Counted from the stretch's first letter, positions 1 to 6,859 are shown. The stretch is DNA of 40,700 nucleotides from Isoptericola sp. (GCA_031180595.1 JAPSLQ010000008.1:1-40700); one strand, 5' to 3'. Numbers and translations are program-made. Notes: generated from the letters alone by a model not told the origin.

Positions 1-28
1 AATGGGCGAGTCGGTGCCTGGGATGCGA

Positions 29-78
29 GAAGCCCTCGCCTCCCCTGGAGTGTCCGGTCCGGGGAGGGCGAGGGCTTC
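29..78. terminator. Strong hairpin after the left integrase tail
   Basis: A 17-bp stem (GAAGCCCTCGCCTCCCC against its complement with one bulged G) has a loop of about 15 bases. It sits where the right-hand integrase has its own terminator hairpin. The two stems differ in sequence but both pair, which supports a conserved terminator. There is no clear U run. Confidence 0.65.
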
Positions 79-83
79 GCGTC

Positions 84-127
84 GGAGCCGCCTGTGGGAA
101 TCGAACCCACGACCTATTCATTACGAG
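84..127. repeat. Left attachment site (44-bp direct repeat, tRNA-Thr 3' fragment)
   Basis: Identical over 44 bases to 12237-12280. Bases 87-127 correspond to the last 41 nucleotides of tRNA-Thr on the minus strand: anticodon 3' stem, variable loop, T arm and acceptor 3' strand. The 5' half of a tRNA is absent beyond 127, so this is a displaced tRNA end and not a gene. Confidence 0.9.
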
Positions 128-555
128 CGCCTGTGGATGGGTCCGAGGCCCGAATTTCGGCGTCATCACGTGTGCATCGGATGCGCTCGAGGCCACTCCT
201 GCACGGTCCGGGGTGCGCGGGGGGTGCGCCCCTCCGGGGCGTGAGTTCGGTGGCCGCACACTTCGTGGCGCCGGACCGATAGCGGAGCACAAGAGGCTGT
301 CGGAGGCCCGGGTCAAGGGTGGCCGCAGGCCATCGCGGAGCGACGCCGTAGGCGCCCTTGATGCGGGGTGGAGACGGCCGGATGCTCGGCTGTCGGTGCG
401 GGGCCGGACGGCGAGATGGTGCAGACGCGCAATCGCGTTGAACCAGAACCAGGAAGGCGCCGCGACCAAGAACCAGATGGCGACCGGGCGTCTCCGAGTT
501 CGGACCGTGACGGCCATGGGCGGAGTTCTTCCCGGTTACCGACAGCAAGCTCGCC
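128..555. other. Left-end region of the element, no confident gene
   Basis: About 430 bases without a gene I can support. Several frames are open on both strands, as expected at this G+C. A minus-strand frame from an ATG at 517 begins with a hydrophobic stretch rich in Trp and Phe, but then turns into low-complexity Arg/Pro sequence and runs through the att repeat, so I do not call it. No tRNA, origin or clear promoter was seen. Confidence 0.5.
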
Positions 556-816
556 ATGCCCTACCCTCGCCGGATGAGGACACGAACATCATTGGCGTTG
601 ATCATCGGCGGTTCGACGCTCGCCGTGATCGGAGCGGTGGTGTCGTTCATCTACTTCTTGCAGCCCTGGCGGACCTGCCCTGACGACGATGCGCCCGCTG
701 GCTGCCCGATGCTCCCGGACGACGCAGCGATACTGACCGCCGCCATGGTCGTGACCGTGTTCGCGACGGCATTGGCGGTTGTCGGCGCCGCGAGCCGGAA
801 ACGCGACTACTACTGA
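556..816 (+). CDS. Small two-helix membrane protein, unknown
   Basis: An 86-residue protein with two hydrophobic helices, about residues 12-34 (LALIIGG through FIYFL) and 59-80, joined by an acidic loop with two Cys (residues 41 and 50). The C-terminus is short and basic, ending in Tyr-Tyr. Both termini may face the cytoplasm. A second ATG at 574 starts just before the first helix and may be the real start; neither has a clear ribosome binding site. It stands alone, convergent with the next gene. I do not recognise the family. Small membrane proteins are common AICE cargo (for example spread proteins), but nothing here shows that role. Confidence 0.55.
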   Translation: MPYPRRMRTRTSLALIIGGSTLAVIGAVVSFIYFLQPWRTCPDDDAPAGCPMLPDDAAILTAAMVVTVFATALAVVGAASRKRDYY

Positions 817-940
817 GCGCCTACCCGCATCGGCCAGCGACGCGGCGGTTCGGCCGGTGGGTGCGCCGTGGGGTGCGCGCAGCGAGCTTGCGAGCGGAGC
901 GCGGGGCCCCGCGGCGCGGGCTCCGCCCGGCCGGACCACC

Positions 941-957
941 GCGCGGCGGAGCCGCGC
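941..957. terminator. GC-rich hairpin between convergent genes
   Basis: A perfect 7-bp inverted repeat (GCGCGGC, loop GGA, GCCGCGC) lies between the convergent genes ending at 816 and 981. Another G+C-rich palindrome lies nearby at 901-912. The position suits a bidirectional terminator; there is no U tract. Confidence 0.4.
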
Positions 958-980
958 GCTTGAGGCAGTAGGGAAAGTCC

Positions 981-1409
981 TCACGGGTCAGAGGCTGGAG
1001 GGCGCTCACCAAGTGCGGCGATGAGTGATCGATGCGGTGCTGTATCGGCGGCAACCACGCGCTTCTGCGCCCAGGCGTCGACAGCGTCAACGGCCATTGA
1101 CAAGTAGACCAGCAGCGGCTCACGGGGCTCAGCCGGGGCATTCGGCGGAAGCGCCACCTGGACTTTGAGTAGCCGATCCGCCTTGCGGAAAGTGCCGGTT
1201 CGGACACCTTGGAAATCCGGCTCCAGGAGGTTCCCCGGCACGTGGAACTCGACATTCACGTTGATATCGGCTGTGACCCCCTGACGCGCCGCGATCACCT
1301 CGCGTCCCAGGTGCCGTAGCGCCTCGACCCATCCGCTGTTGGTCGAGGTCTGCCCTCCGACGACGAATCCGATCGAGAGCACCTGTGGTGCCTCCTTTAC
1401 GACCTTCAT
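981..1409 (-). CDS. Hypothetical protein, 142 aa
   Basis: The start ATG at 1409 follows a strong purine-rich site (GGGGAGG, 4-5 bases upstream), which is why it is preferred over the upstream ATG at 1439. The protein is soluble, with an alternating hydrophobic pattern (SIGFVVGG, then VNVEFHVPG) that suggests a small beta-rich fold. No signal peptide, membrane helix or known catalytic motif is visible. It reads away from the 1525-1920 gene in the same direction with about 115 bases between. I do not recognise it; it is cargo of the integrated element. Confidence 0.6.
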   Translation of the reverse strand: MKVVKEAPQVLSIGFVVGGQTSTNSGWVEALRHLGREVIAARQGVTADINVNVEFHVPGNLLEPDFQGVRTGTFRKADRLLKVQVALPPNAPAEPREPLLVYLSMAVDAVDAWAQKRVVAADTAPHRSLIAALGERPPASDP

Positions 1410-1524
1410 GGAACCTCCCCGCCCAATGTCGAACGTCACGGGTGACGCGTTCGGCCAAGTTCATGGTCAGGTCCGCCTCATCGTCCTCACAGCCCGATGT
1501 CTCCTAGCCACACGCGTGAGCCGT

Positions 1525-1920
1525 CTATGGGCACTCATGCCCTACAAGGAGGGCGACGACCCACTCGGCCTGAGACGAGGCCAGCGCGATCTTGATCGTC
1601 GCTCCATTGCTCCTGGCCCGATAGATGTGAGCCTCGGGGTCTACAGACCAAGACTCGCGGAATCCGGGGGGCCGTGACTCGTCTCGCCGAAGGTCAGTGA
1701 CCGGCACGACGACGGAGAAGTTGGTCAGGCGCCCGGGTGCGACCGACCAGACCGCTGGCATCCACTGCTCTGACAAGCCGCGCACCTTGCCGTCGACCAG
1801 ACGAACCGACGCCTCGGTCTTGCTCTCTGCTCGCAAGCGGTCGTTACGTCTCCTGACGATCCGTCGCCCCAATCGGCCACCAAGGAGCCAGCCGAAGACG
1901 TCCCCGAAGAGCTCGATCAA
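1525..1920 (-). CDS. Hypothetical membrane-anchored protein, DUF2550-like layout
   Basis: 131 residues from a TTG start at 1920, chosen because AGGAGG lies 7 bases upstream. A short hydrophobic N-terminal segment (IELFGDVFGWLLGG) is followed by a basic cluster (GRRIVRRRNDR) and a roughly 90-residue domain rich in beta-strand pattern, ending in EWVVALL. This layout (one anchor, basic stop-transfer, small PH-like globular domain) resembles actinobacterial DUF2550 proteins, but the match is by shape only. The divergent gene at 2291 has the same layout, with a shared V-D-G motif early in the domain and a Trp-containing hydrophobic end, and may be a distant paralogue. Confidence 0.6.
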   Translation of the reverse strand: MIELFGDVFGWLLGGRLGRRIVRRRNDRLRAESKTEASVRLVDGKVRGLSEQWMPAVWSVAPGRLTNFSVVVPVTDLRRDESRPPGFRESWSVDPEAHIYRARSNGATIKIALASSQAEWVVALLVGHECP

Positions 1921-2075
1921 AGCGGTGCCTCCTGGGCCAGCGGTGCGCGCGGGCACCCCGGCGCTTCTCGACGAAGGGTACCCAAGCGACCGGTCCCGGC
2001 CGAGGACCCCAGACCTCCATCGACGTAGCATCAAGAACAGTGGCCGCGGACCGCGCAACCCTCGATCTCCTAGCC

Positions 2076-2112
2076 CCGATGTCGCACCTCAGCTGGCACT
2101 CCGATGTCGCAC
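2076..2112. repeat. 12-bp direct repeat, 25-bp period
   Basis: CCGATGTCGCAC occurs at 2076-2087 and again at 2101-2112. It lies in the 370-bp gap between the divergent genes at 1920 and 2291, next to the inverted-repeat unit at 2159-2196, which also has a 25-bp internal period. Confidence 0.7.
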
Positions 2113-2158
2113 ATCACCGGTCTCACGGCAGCGCCGACGTGTCGATGTCCTGTCTCGG

Positions 2159-2196
2159 GACGTGCTTGACACATCTGTATCAGGACGTGCTTGTCG
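2159..2196. repeat. Left 38-bp inverted repeat flanking the 2291-2839 gene
   Basis: Its reverse complement matches 2846-2883 at 30 of 38 positions with no gap. Internally it contains GGACGTGCTTG twice (2158-2168, 2183-2193), a 25-bp period. The outer end carries TTGACA, which could also act as a -35 box. The look is that of transposase-binding repeats at the ends of an insertion sequence, but no transposase lies inside. Confidence 0.7.
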
Positions 2197-2290
2197 CCGC
2201 GGTGTGCCTAGAGGCGAGAACTGGCACGATGACGGCACAGCGGGCCCCATCCGGCCCGTCGTGGCCCAGGGACAGAGACGGAGTTGAGCA

Positions 2291-2839
2291 ATGAGCCGCC
2301 AGCCACGCATCCGCGACGTCGTAACCTGGCGGCCGCCGAGCAAGCGATCCCGCGGTCTGAGGCTGGCCCGCAACGTGCTCGGCGGGCTCGTCTGGGCATT
2401 TGGCGCGGCTATCGACCTGGCGTCGAACATGGTCGGTGGTGCTTCACAGGTCGACTCGCCGAACGCGCTCGCGCGCAAGCGGCTACCGTGCGATCCGCAC
2501 GAGGAAATCAGCGGGTTCGAATGCAAGGTCGTTGACGGCAACGCAGCGTGGGTGCCCAGCAGGCACGCGGACCCGGCATGGCTGCGAATGAGCGCGACCG
2601 CCGTCTGGATCACTCCACCCGGACTGCCCCGTCGTATCGAGTTGGACGTCGAGGCCTACCGGCTCGTGCAGCTCACTCCGGACGACCAGCGTCTTGGACC
2701 AGCAGACCGCTGCGTCGCGACCATCACCGGACAGGGAGTGGAGTTCAGGATCAGTGGCCCCTGGCTCGCCGTCGCCTGGCTCGGCCACCTTGGCGGCTGG
2801 CCTGACCCGAGATCCCTCAGTACGCCCCTAGTTCCCTAG
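2291..2839 (+). CDS. Hypothetical protein with N-terminal hydrophobic segment
   Basis: 182 residues; the ATG at 2291 is preceded by GGAG at 7 bases. A basic N-terminus (residues 1-25) leads into one hydrophobic segment (about residues 27-48, NVLGGLVWAFGAAIDLA). The C-terminal domain (about 70-170) has beta-strand pattern and Trp residues (PAWLRMSATAVWITPP, WLAVAWLGHL). It may be a distant relative of the divergent protein at 1525-1920. The gene is bracketed by inverted repeats at 2159-2196 and 2846-2883. The function is unknown. Confidence 0.65.
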   Translation: MSRQPRIRDVVTWRPPSKRSRGLRLARNVLGGLVWAFGAAIDLASNMVGGASQVDSPNALARKRLPCDPHEEISGFECKVVDGNAAWVPSRHADPAWLRMSATAVWITPPGLPRRIELDVEAYRLVQLTPDDQRLGPADRCVATITGQGVEFRISGPWLAVAWLGHLGGWPDPRSLSTPLVP

Positions 2840-2842
2840 GGG
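2825..2842. terminator. Small hairpin over the stop codon of the 2291 gene
   Basis: CCCCTA and TAGGGG pair perfectly around a 6-base loop, and the second arm contains the TAG stop. A short stem with no U run; the terminator role is tentative. Confidence 0.35.
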
Positions 2843-2845
2843 ATC

Positions 2846-2883
2846 TGACAAGCGGGTCCTGGGACAGAAGTGTCAAGAGCGTC
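2846..2883. repeat. Right 38-bp inverted repeat flanking the 2291-2839 gene
   Basis: Matches the reverse complement of 2159-2196 at 30 of 38 positions. It contains GACAAGC and GTGTCAAG, the two internal units. It begins 7 bases after the stop of the 2291 gene and ends about 90 bases before the DUF262 gene. Confidence 0.7.
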
Positions 2884-2970
2884 GTGCGCCACGACACTGA
2901 CCACGTGAGCCACGCCTACACCGGGGCCGAGGTACCGCGCTTTGCGGGTAGGAGCCCCTAGAGTCGAGGC

Positions 2971-4179
2971 ATGACATCTGATGCACCCGCCGTGGACGAA
3001 GACGAGGTCAACACCTGGTTCGAGGACGAATCGGATGAAGAGTTTCAGGAACCGAGTGCGAGTGCCGCCGCCCCATCGCCGACGGATCCGGCAGAGAAGT
3101 ATGCGAAAAGCCAGCTCCGTGTGGTTCGGGAGACCAAGGACTACGCGCTCGACTACCTGCGCCATGCCCTACAGCCCGGTCGCGAACTGATCGACATTTC
3201 GCCCGCGTATCAACGAAGGCTTAGGTGGACCAACAAGAAGAAGTCGCTCCTGATCGAGTCGTTCTTGTTGAACATCCCCGTACCGCCCATCTTTCTGTTC
3301 GAGCGCGACTACAACGCATATGAGGTGATCGATGGGCGCCAGCGGCTCGACGCCGTTTCGACCTTCCTGGCGAACGAGTACGCGCTCTCGGGGCTCGAGT
3401 ACTGGCCGGAACTAAATCGGAAGCGGTTTACCGATCTGCCGCAAATCTTGCAGCGCGGATTGCTGCGTAGGAGCCTGCCCGCAGTCGTCCTTCTCGCAGA
3501 AACCCACAGTTCCGGCGAAGAGGAGATCGACGTTCGCCGCGTGCTCTTCGATCGCTTGAATACCGGTGGAATCCAACTCAATCCACAAGAGCTGCGGAAT
3601 GCACTTTATCCGGGTGCTCTTAACGCTCTGCTTATCCGACTCGCCCGCTCAGCACCGTTCACGCAGGCATGGGGCATCCCGCCATACACGCCAGGGGAGG
3701 AGGCAGAACCCTCAGAGCACCTACTCGGAAATCCAATTTATGCGTCGCTCGCAGATGCGGAACTCGTGCTACGCTTCTTTGCTCTTCGCGACGCACTAGA
3801 AAGCGATAAGCGGGGGTCTCTACGGCGCATCCTCGATCGGTACATGGCTGCGAACGCCTCCATTGATCCTGCTTCGGCCGACCGCATGGAGAGCGAGTAC
3901 ATCGATCTCCTGGGCCGGCTCGTCGATCTGTTCAATGGCGATCCGTTCAGGTTGCCGACCACAGGACGACCGAGTCGACCGCTCTATGACGCATTGATGA
4001 TCGCGTTGAGCAGAAACCGCTCGATGGAGCTCGATGAGCACGCCGTCCGAGAGGCACTAAGGAGTGCATTGGCCGAGCCGGCCGTTTACGACGTACTGGT
4101 CGGGCGGGGCAACACGATCGGCGCCATCAAGGACAGGGTCGACTCGGCTGAGTCGATCCTGCGGTCGACTCAGGCGTAG
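2971..4179 (+). CDS. DUF262 (ParB/GmrS-like) domain protein
   Basis: 402 residues. An acidic, disordered N-terminus (1-45) precedes a DUF262 domain: YQRRLRW (80-86), IPVPPIFLFE (102-111), the hallmark DGRQRLDA (121-128), and LNTGG followed by QELRNA (196-211). DUF262 is a ParB/Srx-fold domain known from the GmrS half of type IV restriction enzyme GmrSD and many defence proteins, where DGQQR binds nucleotide; here Gln is Arg. The rest (220-400) is helical. No DUF1524/HNH nuclease domain follows, unlike GmrD or full-length fusions. Two bases separate it from the HEPN gene, so they are surely one operon. Base composition is clearly lower in G+C than the neighbours, pointing to separate acquisition. 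Likely a sensor or switch of a two-gene defence system; that role is inferred. Confidence 0.85.
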   Translation: MTSDAPAVDEDEVNTWFEDESDEEFQEPSASAAAPSPTDPAEKYAKSQLRVVRETKDYALDYLRHALQPGRELIDISPAYQRRLRWTNKKKSLLIESFLLNIPVPPIFLFERDYNAYEVIDGRQRLDAVSTFLANEYALSGLEYWPELNRKRFTDLPQILQRGLLRRSLPAVVLLAETHSSGEEEIDVRRVLFDRLNTGGIQLNPQELRNALYPGALNALLIRLARSAPFTQAWGIPPYTPGEEAEPSEHLLGNPIYASLADAELVLRFFALRDALESDKRGSLRRILDRYMAANASIDPASADRMESEYIDLLGRLVDLFNGDPFRLPTTGRPSRPLYDALMIALSRNRSMELDEHAVREALRSALAEPAVYDVLVGRGNTIGAIKDRVDSAESILRSTQA

Positions 4180-4181
4180 CA

Positions 4182-4985
4182 GTGAGGATGATCGAGGCGG
4201 CCGCGCGAGCCGCGCAGGAAGAATTCGACAGTGATGCTGCGAGAGTCGAGTCTCTCCTAACTTTCCTGGAATCCTTTAGGTCTTATGCCGCTCAACGGGA
4301 CCCGGAGCCCGAGTTGGTCGAGAACTCCGAGCGTTCGGCGGCAGGACGACTCTGGAGTCAGGCGAGTGAAGTCCGAACTGACCTGCCGGTTCTGGCTGGA
4401 TCTCTCTTGCTTTATCTCTGCGGTCGGTTCGAGAACTTTGTCCGCGAACTTGCAGGGTCTGTGGTCGAAGACCTCGTCGACAGCACAGCGAAGTACGTCG
4501 ATCTTCCGCCTGCGCTTAAGAAGGAACACCTGTCGCGCGTTCTGGCGATCAATCAATCTCCCGGGCGATATGGTTACGATCCGGACGCTGCTGCTGCACT
4601 TGCCGTTGAATGGGCCCACGGATTCAGTTCCGGAGATTCGGGATTTTCCGTCACTACGGACGTCATCACCATTACGGAGTCCAACATGAACCCGGGGACT
4701 CTGACAGATGTCCTGAAGCGAGTCGGTGTTGGCGAAGTATGGGAAACATTAGGCAAGCAGGCGTCGGTAAAGCTGCATCTCAGTGAAGTCCGCGATGGTG
4801 ACTGTACCAGAATGGCAAAGATCAAGCTCGAGGCGCTTATGAAGGAGAGGAATAAGATTGCACATCCAACGAAGGATACTGAGTTCCCTGATGCCGGGTA
4901 TGTACGGTCTGCGGCCGAATATTTTCGAGTTCTCGCCAAGGAACTTCTGAATATCGTTCTCGTGCTGCGCGCCGCGGCGAACTAG
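4182..4985 (+). CDS. HEPN-domain protein, putative RNase partner of the DUF262 protein
   Basis: 267 residues from GTG at 4182 (an ATG at 4188 is an alternative). The C-terminal part carries R223-N-K-I-A-H228, the R-x4-H signature of HEPN ribonucleases, in a helical setting (EALMKERNKIAHP). An earlier helix (LLLYLCGRFENFVREL, 75-90) is typical of the first HEPN helix in the MAE_28990/RiboL-PSP type families that pair with DUF262 proteins. The middle part (110-200) is an insertion without known motif. HEPN proteins with this motif are usually metal-independent RNases acting as toxins in abortive defence. The stretch 4801-4860 is 45% G+C, far below the surrounding chromosome. The family call is good; the RNase activity is inferred from the motif. 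Confidence 0.8.
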   Translation: MRMIEAAARAAQEEFDSDAARVESLLTFLESFRSYAAQRDPEPELVENSERSAAGRLWSQASEVRTDLPVLAGSLLLYLCGRFENFVRELAGSVVEDLVDSTAKYVDLPPALKKEHLSRVLAINQSPGRYGYDPDAAAALAVEWAHGFSSGDSGFSVTTDVITITESNMNPGTLTDVLKRVGVGEVWETLGKQASVKLHLSEVRDGDCTRMAKIKLEALMKERNKIAHPTKDTEFPDAGYVRSAAEYFRVLAKELLNIVLVLRAAAN

Positions 4986-4996
4986 CGGTATTGCCA

Positions 4997-5165
4997 TCAC
5001 ATCCGGTTGAGAATCTCGGACTTCTTGGTTTCGAACTCTTCGACCGGTGACAATTTCTTCGTCCCTCAAGTCTGCCAATCCTTCCATCTTGGCGATCGGG
5101 TCATCGGAAGACGGGGCAGTGGGGTGATTTGAAGTAGCGGACTGCTTTGTACCGTTGTTACACCG
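4997..5165 (-). pseudogene. Frameshifted C-terminal remnant of a SHOCT-domain protein
   Basis: Read on the minus strand, a Ser/Thr/Pro linker is followed by DDPIAKMEGLADLRDEEIVTG; dropping one base near 5042 continues in frame as EEFETKKSEILNRM and a TGA stop at 4997-4999. This is the standard SHOCT pattern (D-P-x2-K-L-x2-L-x2-L-R-D ... E-E-F-E-x-K-K). SHOCT is a short C-terminal oligomerisation module attached to many other domains. The upstream body of the gene is missing; the IMPase gene ends 10 bases above the region. A truncated and frameshifted relic of earlier cargo. Confidence 0.7.
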
Positions 5166-5175
5166 GACCACAGGT

Positions 5176-5952
5176 TCAGGGGACGTTCGCCAGGGTTGAC
5201 GCAATTGCGTCGTGGATGAGGGTGGTCGTAGCGAGCACGTCGGTTCCGGAAAGCCTGTAAGGACTGCCGTCGACGTGCGTAACGACCGCGCCGGCCGCTC
5301 GGGCGAGGGCAACGCCAGCGGCCACGTCCCATGTCCGGTTGGCATCGATGACGACAGCGTCGAGGCGGCCGGCCGCAAGCCATGCAAGGTCCGTCGCGGC
5401 CGAACCGTACATCCGAACACGCCCAACGGAAGCGGCGAGCTGGCCGAGCATGGCGAGGCGCCGGCGGTTCTTCTCATCGCGGTCTGCGCTGGTGGCGAAG
5501 TCGCCCATAGAGACGACGGAATCGCGAAGATCCGCCGTGTCGCTGACGGAGATCGGTTGACCGTTGAGGTGTGCGGCCCCGTCACGGGTGATGTATCGCT
5601 CCCCCTGCGCCGGTAGGGCGATGGTCCCGAAGACGGGCGCCTGATCCTCGATGAGGGCAAGCGACACGCCGTAGTTCGGCAGGCCGCGCGTGAAGTTCGT
5701 GGTCCCGTCGACGGGGTCGAGGCACCAGTACCGCTTGCGGTCGCCCGTGTGGCCGCGTTCTTCTCCGAGGAACCCGAGATCGGGGGTCTGCCGGGCCAGC
5801 AACTCGCGCACCGCATCCTCGATGGCGAAGTCGGTCGCGGTCGCGAAGTCGCGGTCGGTCTTGTAGACGCGATCCTCGATGCTGCCGTCGTAGAGCAGCG
5901 ACAGGGCGAGGTCGATAGCGGCGTTGGCTGCAAGCTCAGTTGTCGACGACAC
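5176..5952 (-). CDS. Inositol-monophosphatase family phosphatase
   Basis: 258 residues from GTG at 5952, overlapping the end of the upstream regulator gene by 17 bases. All metal-site motifs of the family are present: GEE (63-65), D79-P-V-D82-G-T-T (DPxDGT), and W208-D209-V-A-A-G. The family is Mg-dependent and lithium-sensitive; members dephosphorylate inositol phosphates, fructose-1,6-bisphosphate, histidinol phosphate or 3'-phosphoadenosine 5'-phosphate, and the substrate cannot be told here. The length is normal (about 260). It is translationally coupled to the DUF5919 regulator and reads away from the AICE core, so it is element cargo and may modify a signal linked to that regulator. Confidence 0.9.
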   Translation of the reverse strand: MSSTTELAANAAIDLALSLLYDGSIEDRVYKTDRDFATATDFAIEDAVRELLARQTPDLGFLGEERGHTGDRKRYWCLDPVDGTTNFTRGLPNYGVSLALIEDQAPVFGTIALPAQGERYITRDGAAHLNGQPISVSDTADLRDSVVSMGDFATSADRDEKNRRRLAMLGQLAASVGRVRMYGSAATDLAWLAAGRLDAVVIDANRTWDVAAGVALARAAGAVVTHVDGSPYRLSGTDVLATTTLIHDAIASTLANVP

Positions 5953-6841
5953 GGGCGCGCTCCCAGGTCTCGGTGAAGATCTGCTCGAAGACCGGGAACA
6001 GTCCGTGCGGGTGGGCGTCGTCGGAATCGATGAGGAGCACCGGAGCGTCCAGCCCGCGCGCCTTGGGCAGGTAGGGCTGCACGAGGGAACGGGTGCCATC
6101 GATGGTGGTGATGCTGAACCGCACGGGCTCGTCGTAGGTGCGCACGTGCACTCGATCGCGGGCCTCGGGCGACAGGCGCTCACGCATCCGCCCTAGAGCA
6201 AGCATGTTGGCCCGGGTGAGGTCCGCGAGGTGGCCCGGGGGCTGTTCCTCCTCTGCCTCACGCGCTGCGATGGCCGCGCTATCCGGATCGAGGAACAGGC
6301 AGCGCAGCGTCAAGCCGTTCTCGATCAGCTCCGCGAGGGTGACGTCGGAGACACCCTGGCAGATCGCGTTAAGACCAATACCCATTGCGTCCACGTGCTG
6401 TGCCGTCGCGAGAGTTCTGAGCACCGGCACAGCGACCTGGGCCTCAGAACGGGTGGCGAACACCCCGACGACATCCCTGGTGGTGAACGACACCGGTTCG
6501 CTCGTTGGGGCGAGCCGTTCATGGACCAGCGCCTCGAGCCGTTGAAAGGCGAGCCGCAACTCCTCGACGTCGGTCGCCTCGCTCGCAACCGTCGTCTGTG
6601 GTGCCAGGCCAATGCGGGAGTCCAGCGACAGGCCATAGAGCGAAGCAGCCGCGAGCACGACGTCCGCCGGCGGTCGGGCACGGCCCTTGATCCAGTTGCT
6701 CACGGCCGATTCTGAGTAGACGCCCGACTCGGGACCCACGTCGGCGGCGCGCAGCGCAGCAGCGAGCGGTGCACCGCCACCGGCCGCACGTCTGGCCTGG
6801 TCAAGCACCTCTCGCACCACGGCATCCCATGTTGCACCCAT
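5936..6841 (-). CDS. XRE-type helix-turn-helix regulator with DUF5919 C-terminal domain
   Basis: 301 residues from ATG at 6841. The N-terminus (about 5-75) is an XRE-like DNA-binding domain with the recognition region SESAVSNWIKGRARPP (43-58) and a following hydrophobic helix. A linker (80-120) joins it to a C-terminal domain of about 170 residues with the character of DUF5919: TTRDVVGVF, then AMGIGLNAIC, LRCLFLDPDS, and a final stretch on a predicted phosphodiesterase-like fold. Such proteins are found on actinobacterial mobile elements as regulators. It is transcribed divergently from the pra operon, and direct repeats that overlap the pra -35 box are its likely operator. The DUF name is from memory of the family pattern. 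Confidence 0.8.
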   Translation of the reverse strand: MGATWDAVVREVLDQARRAAGGGAPLAAALRAADVGPESGVYSESAVSNWIKGRARPPADVVLAAASLYGLSLDSRIGLAPQTTVASEATDVEELRLAFQRLEALVHERLAPTSEPVSFTTRDVVGVFATRSEAQVAVPVLRTLATAQHVDAMGIGLNAICQGVSDVTLAELIENGLTLRCLFLDPDSAAIAAREAEEEQPPGHLADLTRANMLALGRMRERLSPEARDRVHVRTYDEPVRFSITTIDGTRSLVQPYLPKARGLDAPVLLIDSDDAHPHGLFPVFEQIFTETWERARVVDN

Positions 6842-6859
6842 GCGCTCGATTCTTGCATG

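Larger units (their letters stand above)
1..282 (+). pseudogene. C-terminal tail of a second integrase, stop codon lost (partial, left edge)
   Basis: The first six codons encode Asn-Gly-Arg-Val-Gly-Ala, exactly the last six residues of the integrase ending at 12175, but with synonymous differences in several codons. Where the right copy has a TGA stop, this copy has TGG, so the frame stays open through the hairpin and the att repeat to a stop at 280-282. The similarity continues over the next 65 bases into the hairpin and the att repeat. I read this as the end of a related integrase gene whose body lies left of the window. It may be a decayed gene or a real readthrough; the readthrough residues have no family likeness. 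Confidence 0.6.

Noticed and set aside
87-127. A second tRNA gene at the left end
   Set aside because: Only the 3' 41 nucleotides of the tRNA are there; the acceptor 5' strand, D arm and anticodon are missing.
1-517. A minus-strand frame from ATG 517 with a Trp/Phe-rich hydrophobic start
   Set aside because: After about 35 residues it is low-complexity, passes through the att repeat and hairpin, and stays open to the window edge; not convincing as a gene.
2836-3165. A minus-strand 109-codon frame over the start of the DUF262 gene
   Set aside because: The opposite strand encodes recognisable DUF262 sequence and a tight operon; this frame has no family features.
2971-4179. The DUF262 protein as a complete GmrSD-type type IV restriction enzyme
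   Set aside because: No DUF1524/HNH motif occurs in it or in the next gene; the partner is a HEPN protein.
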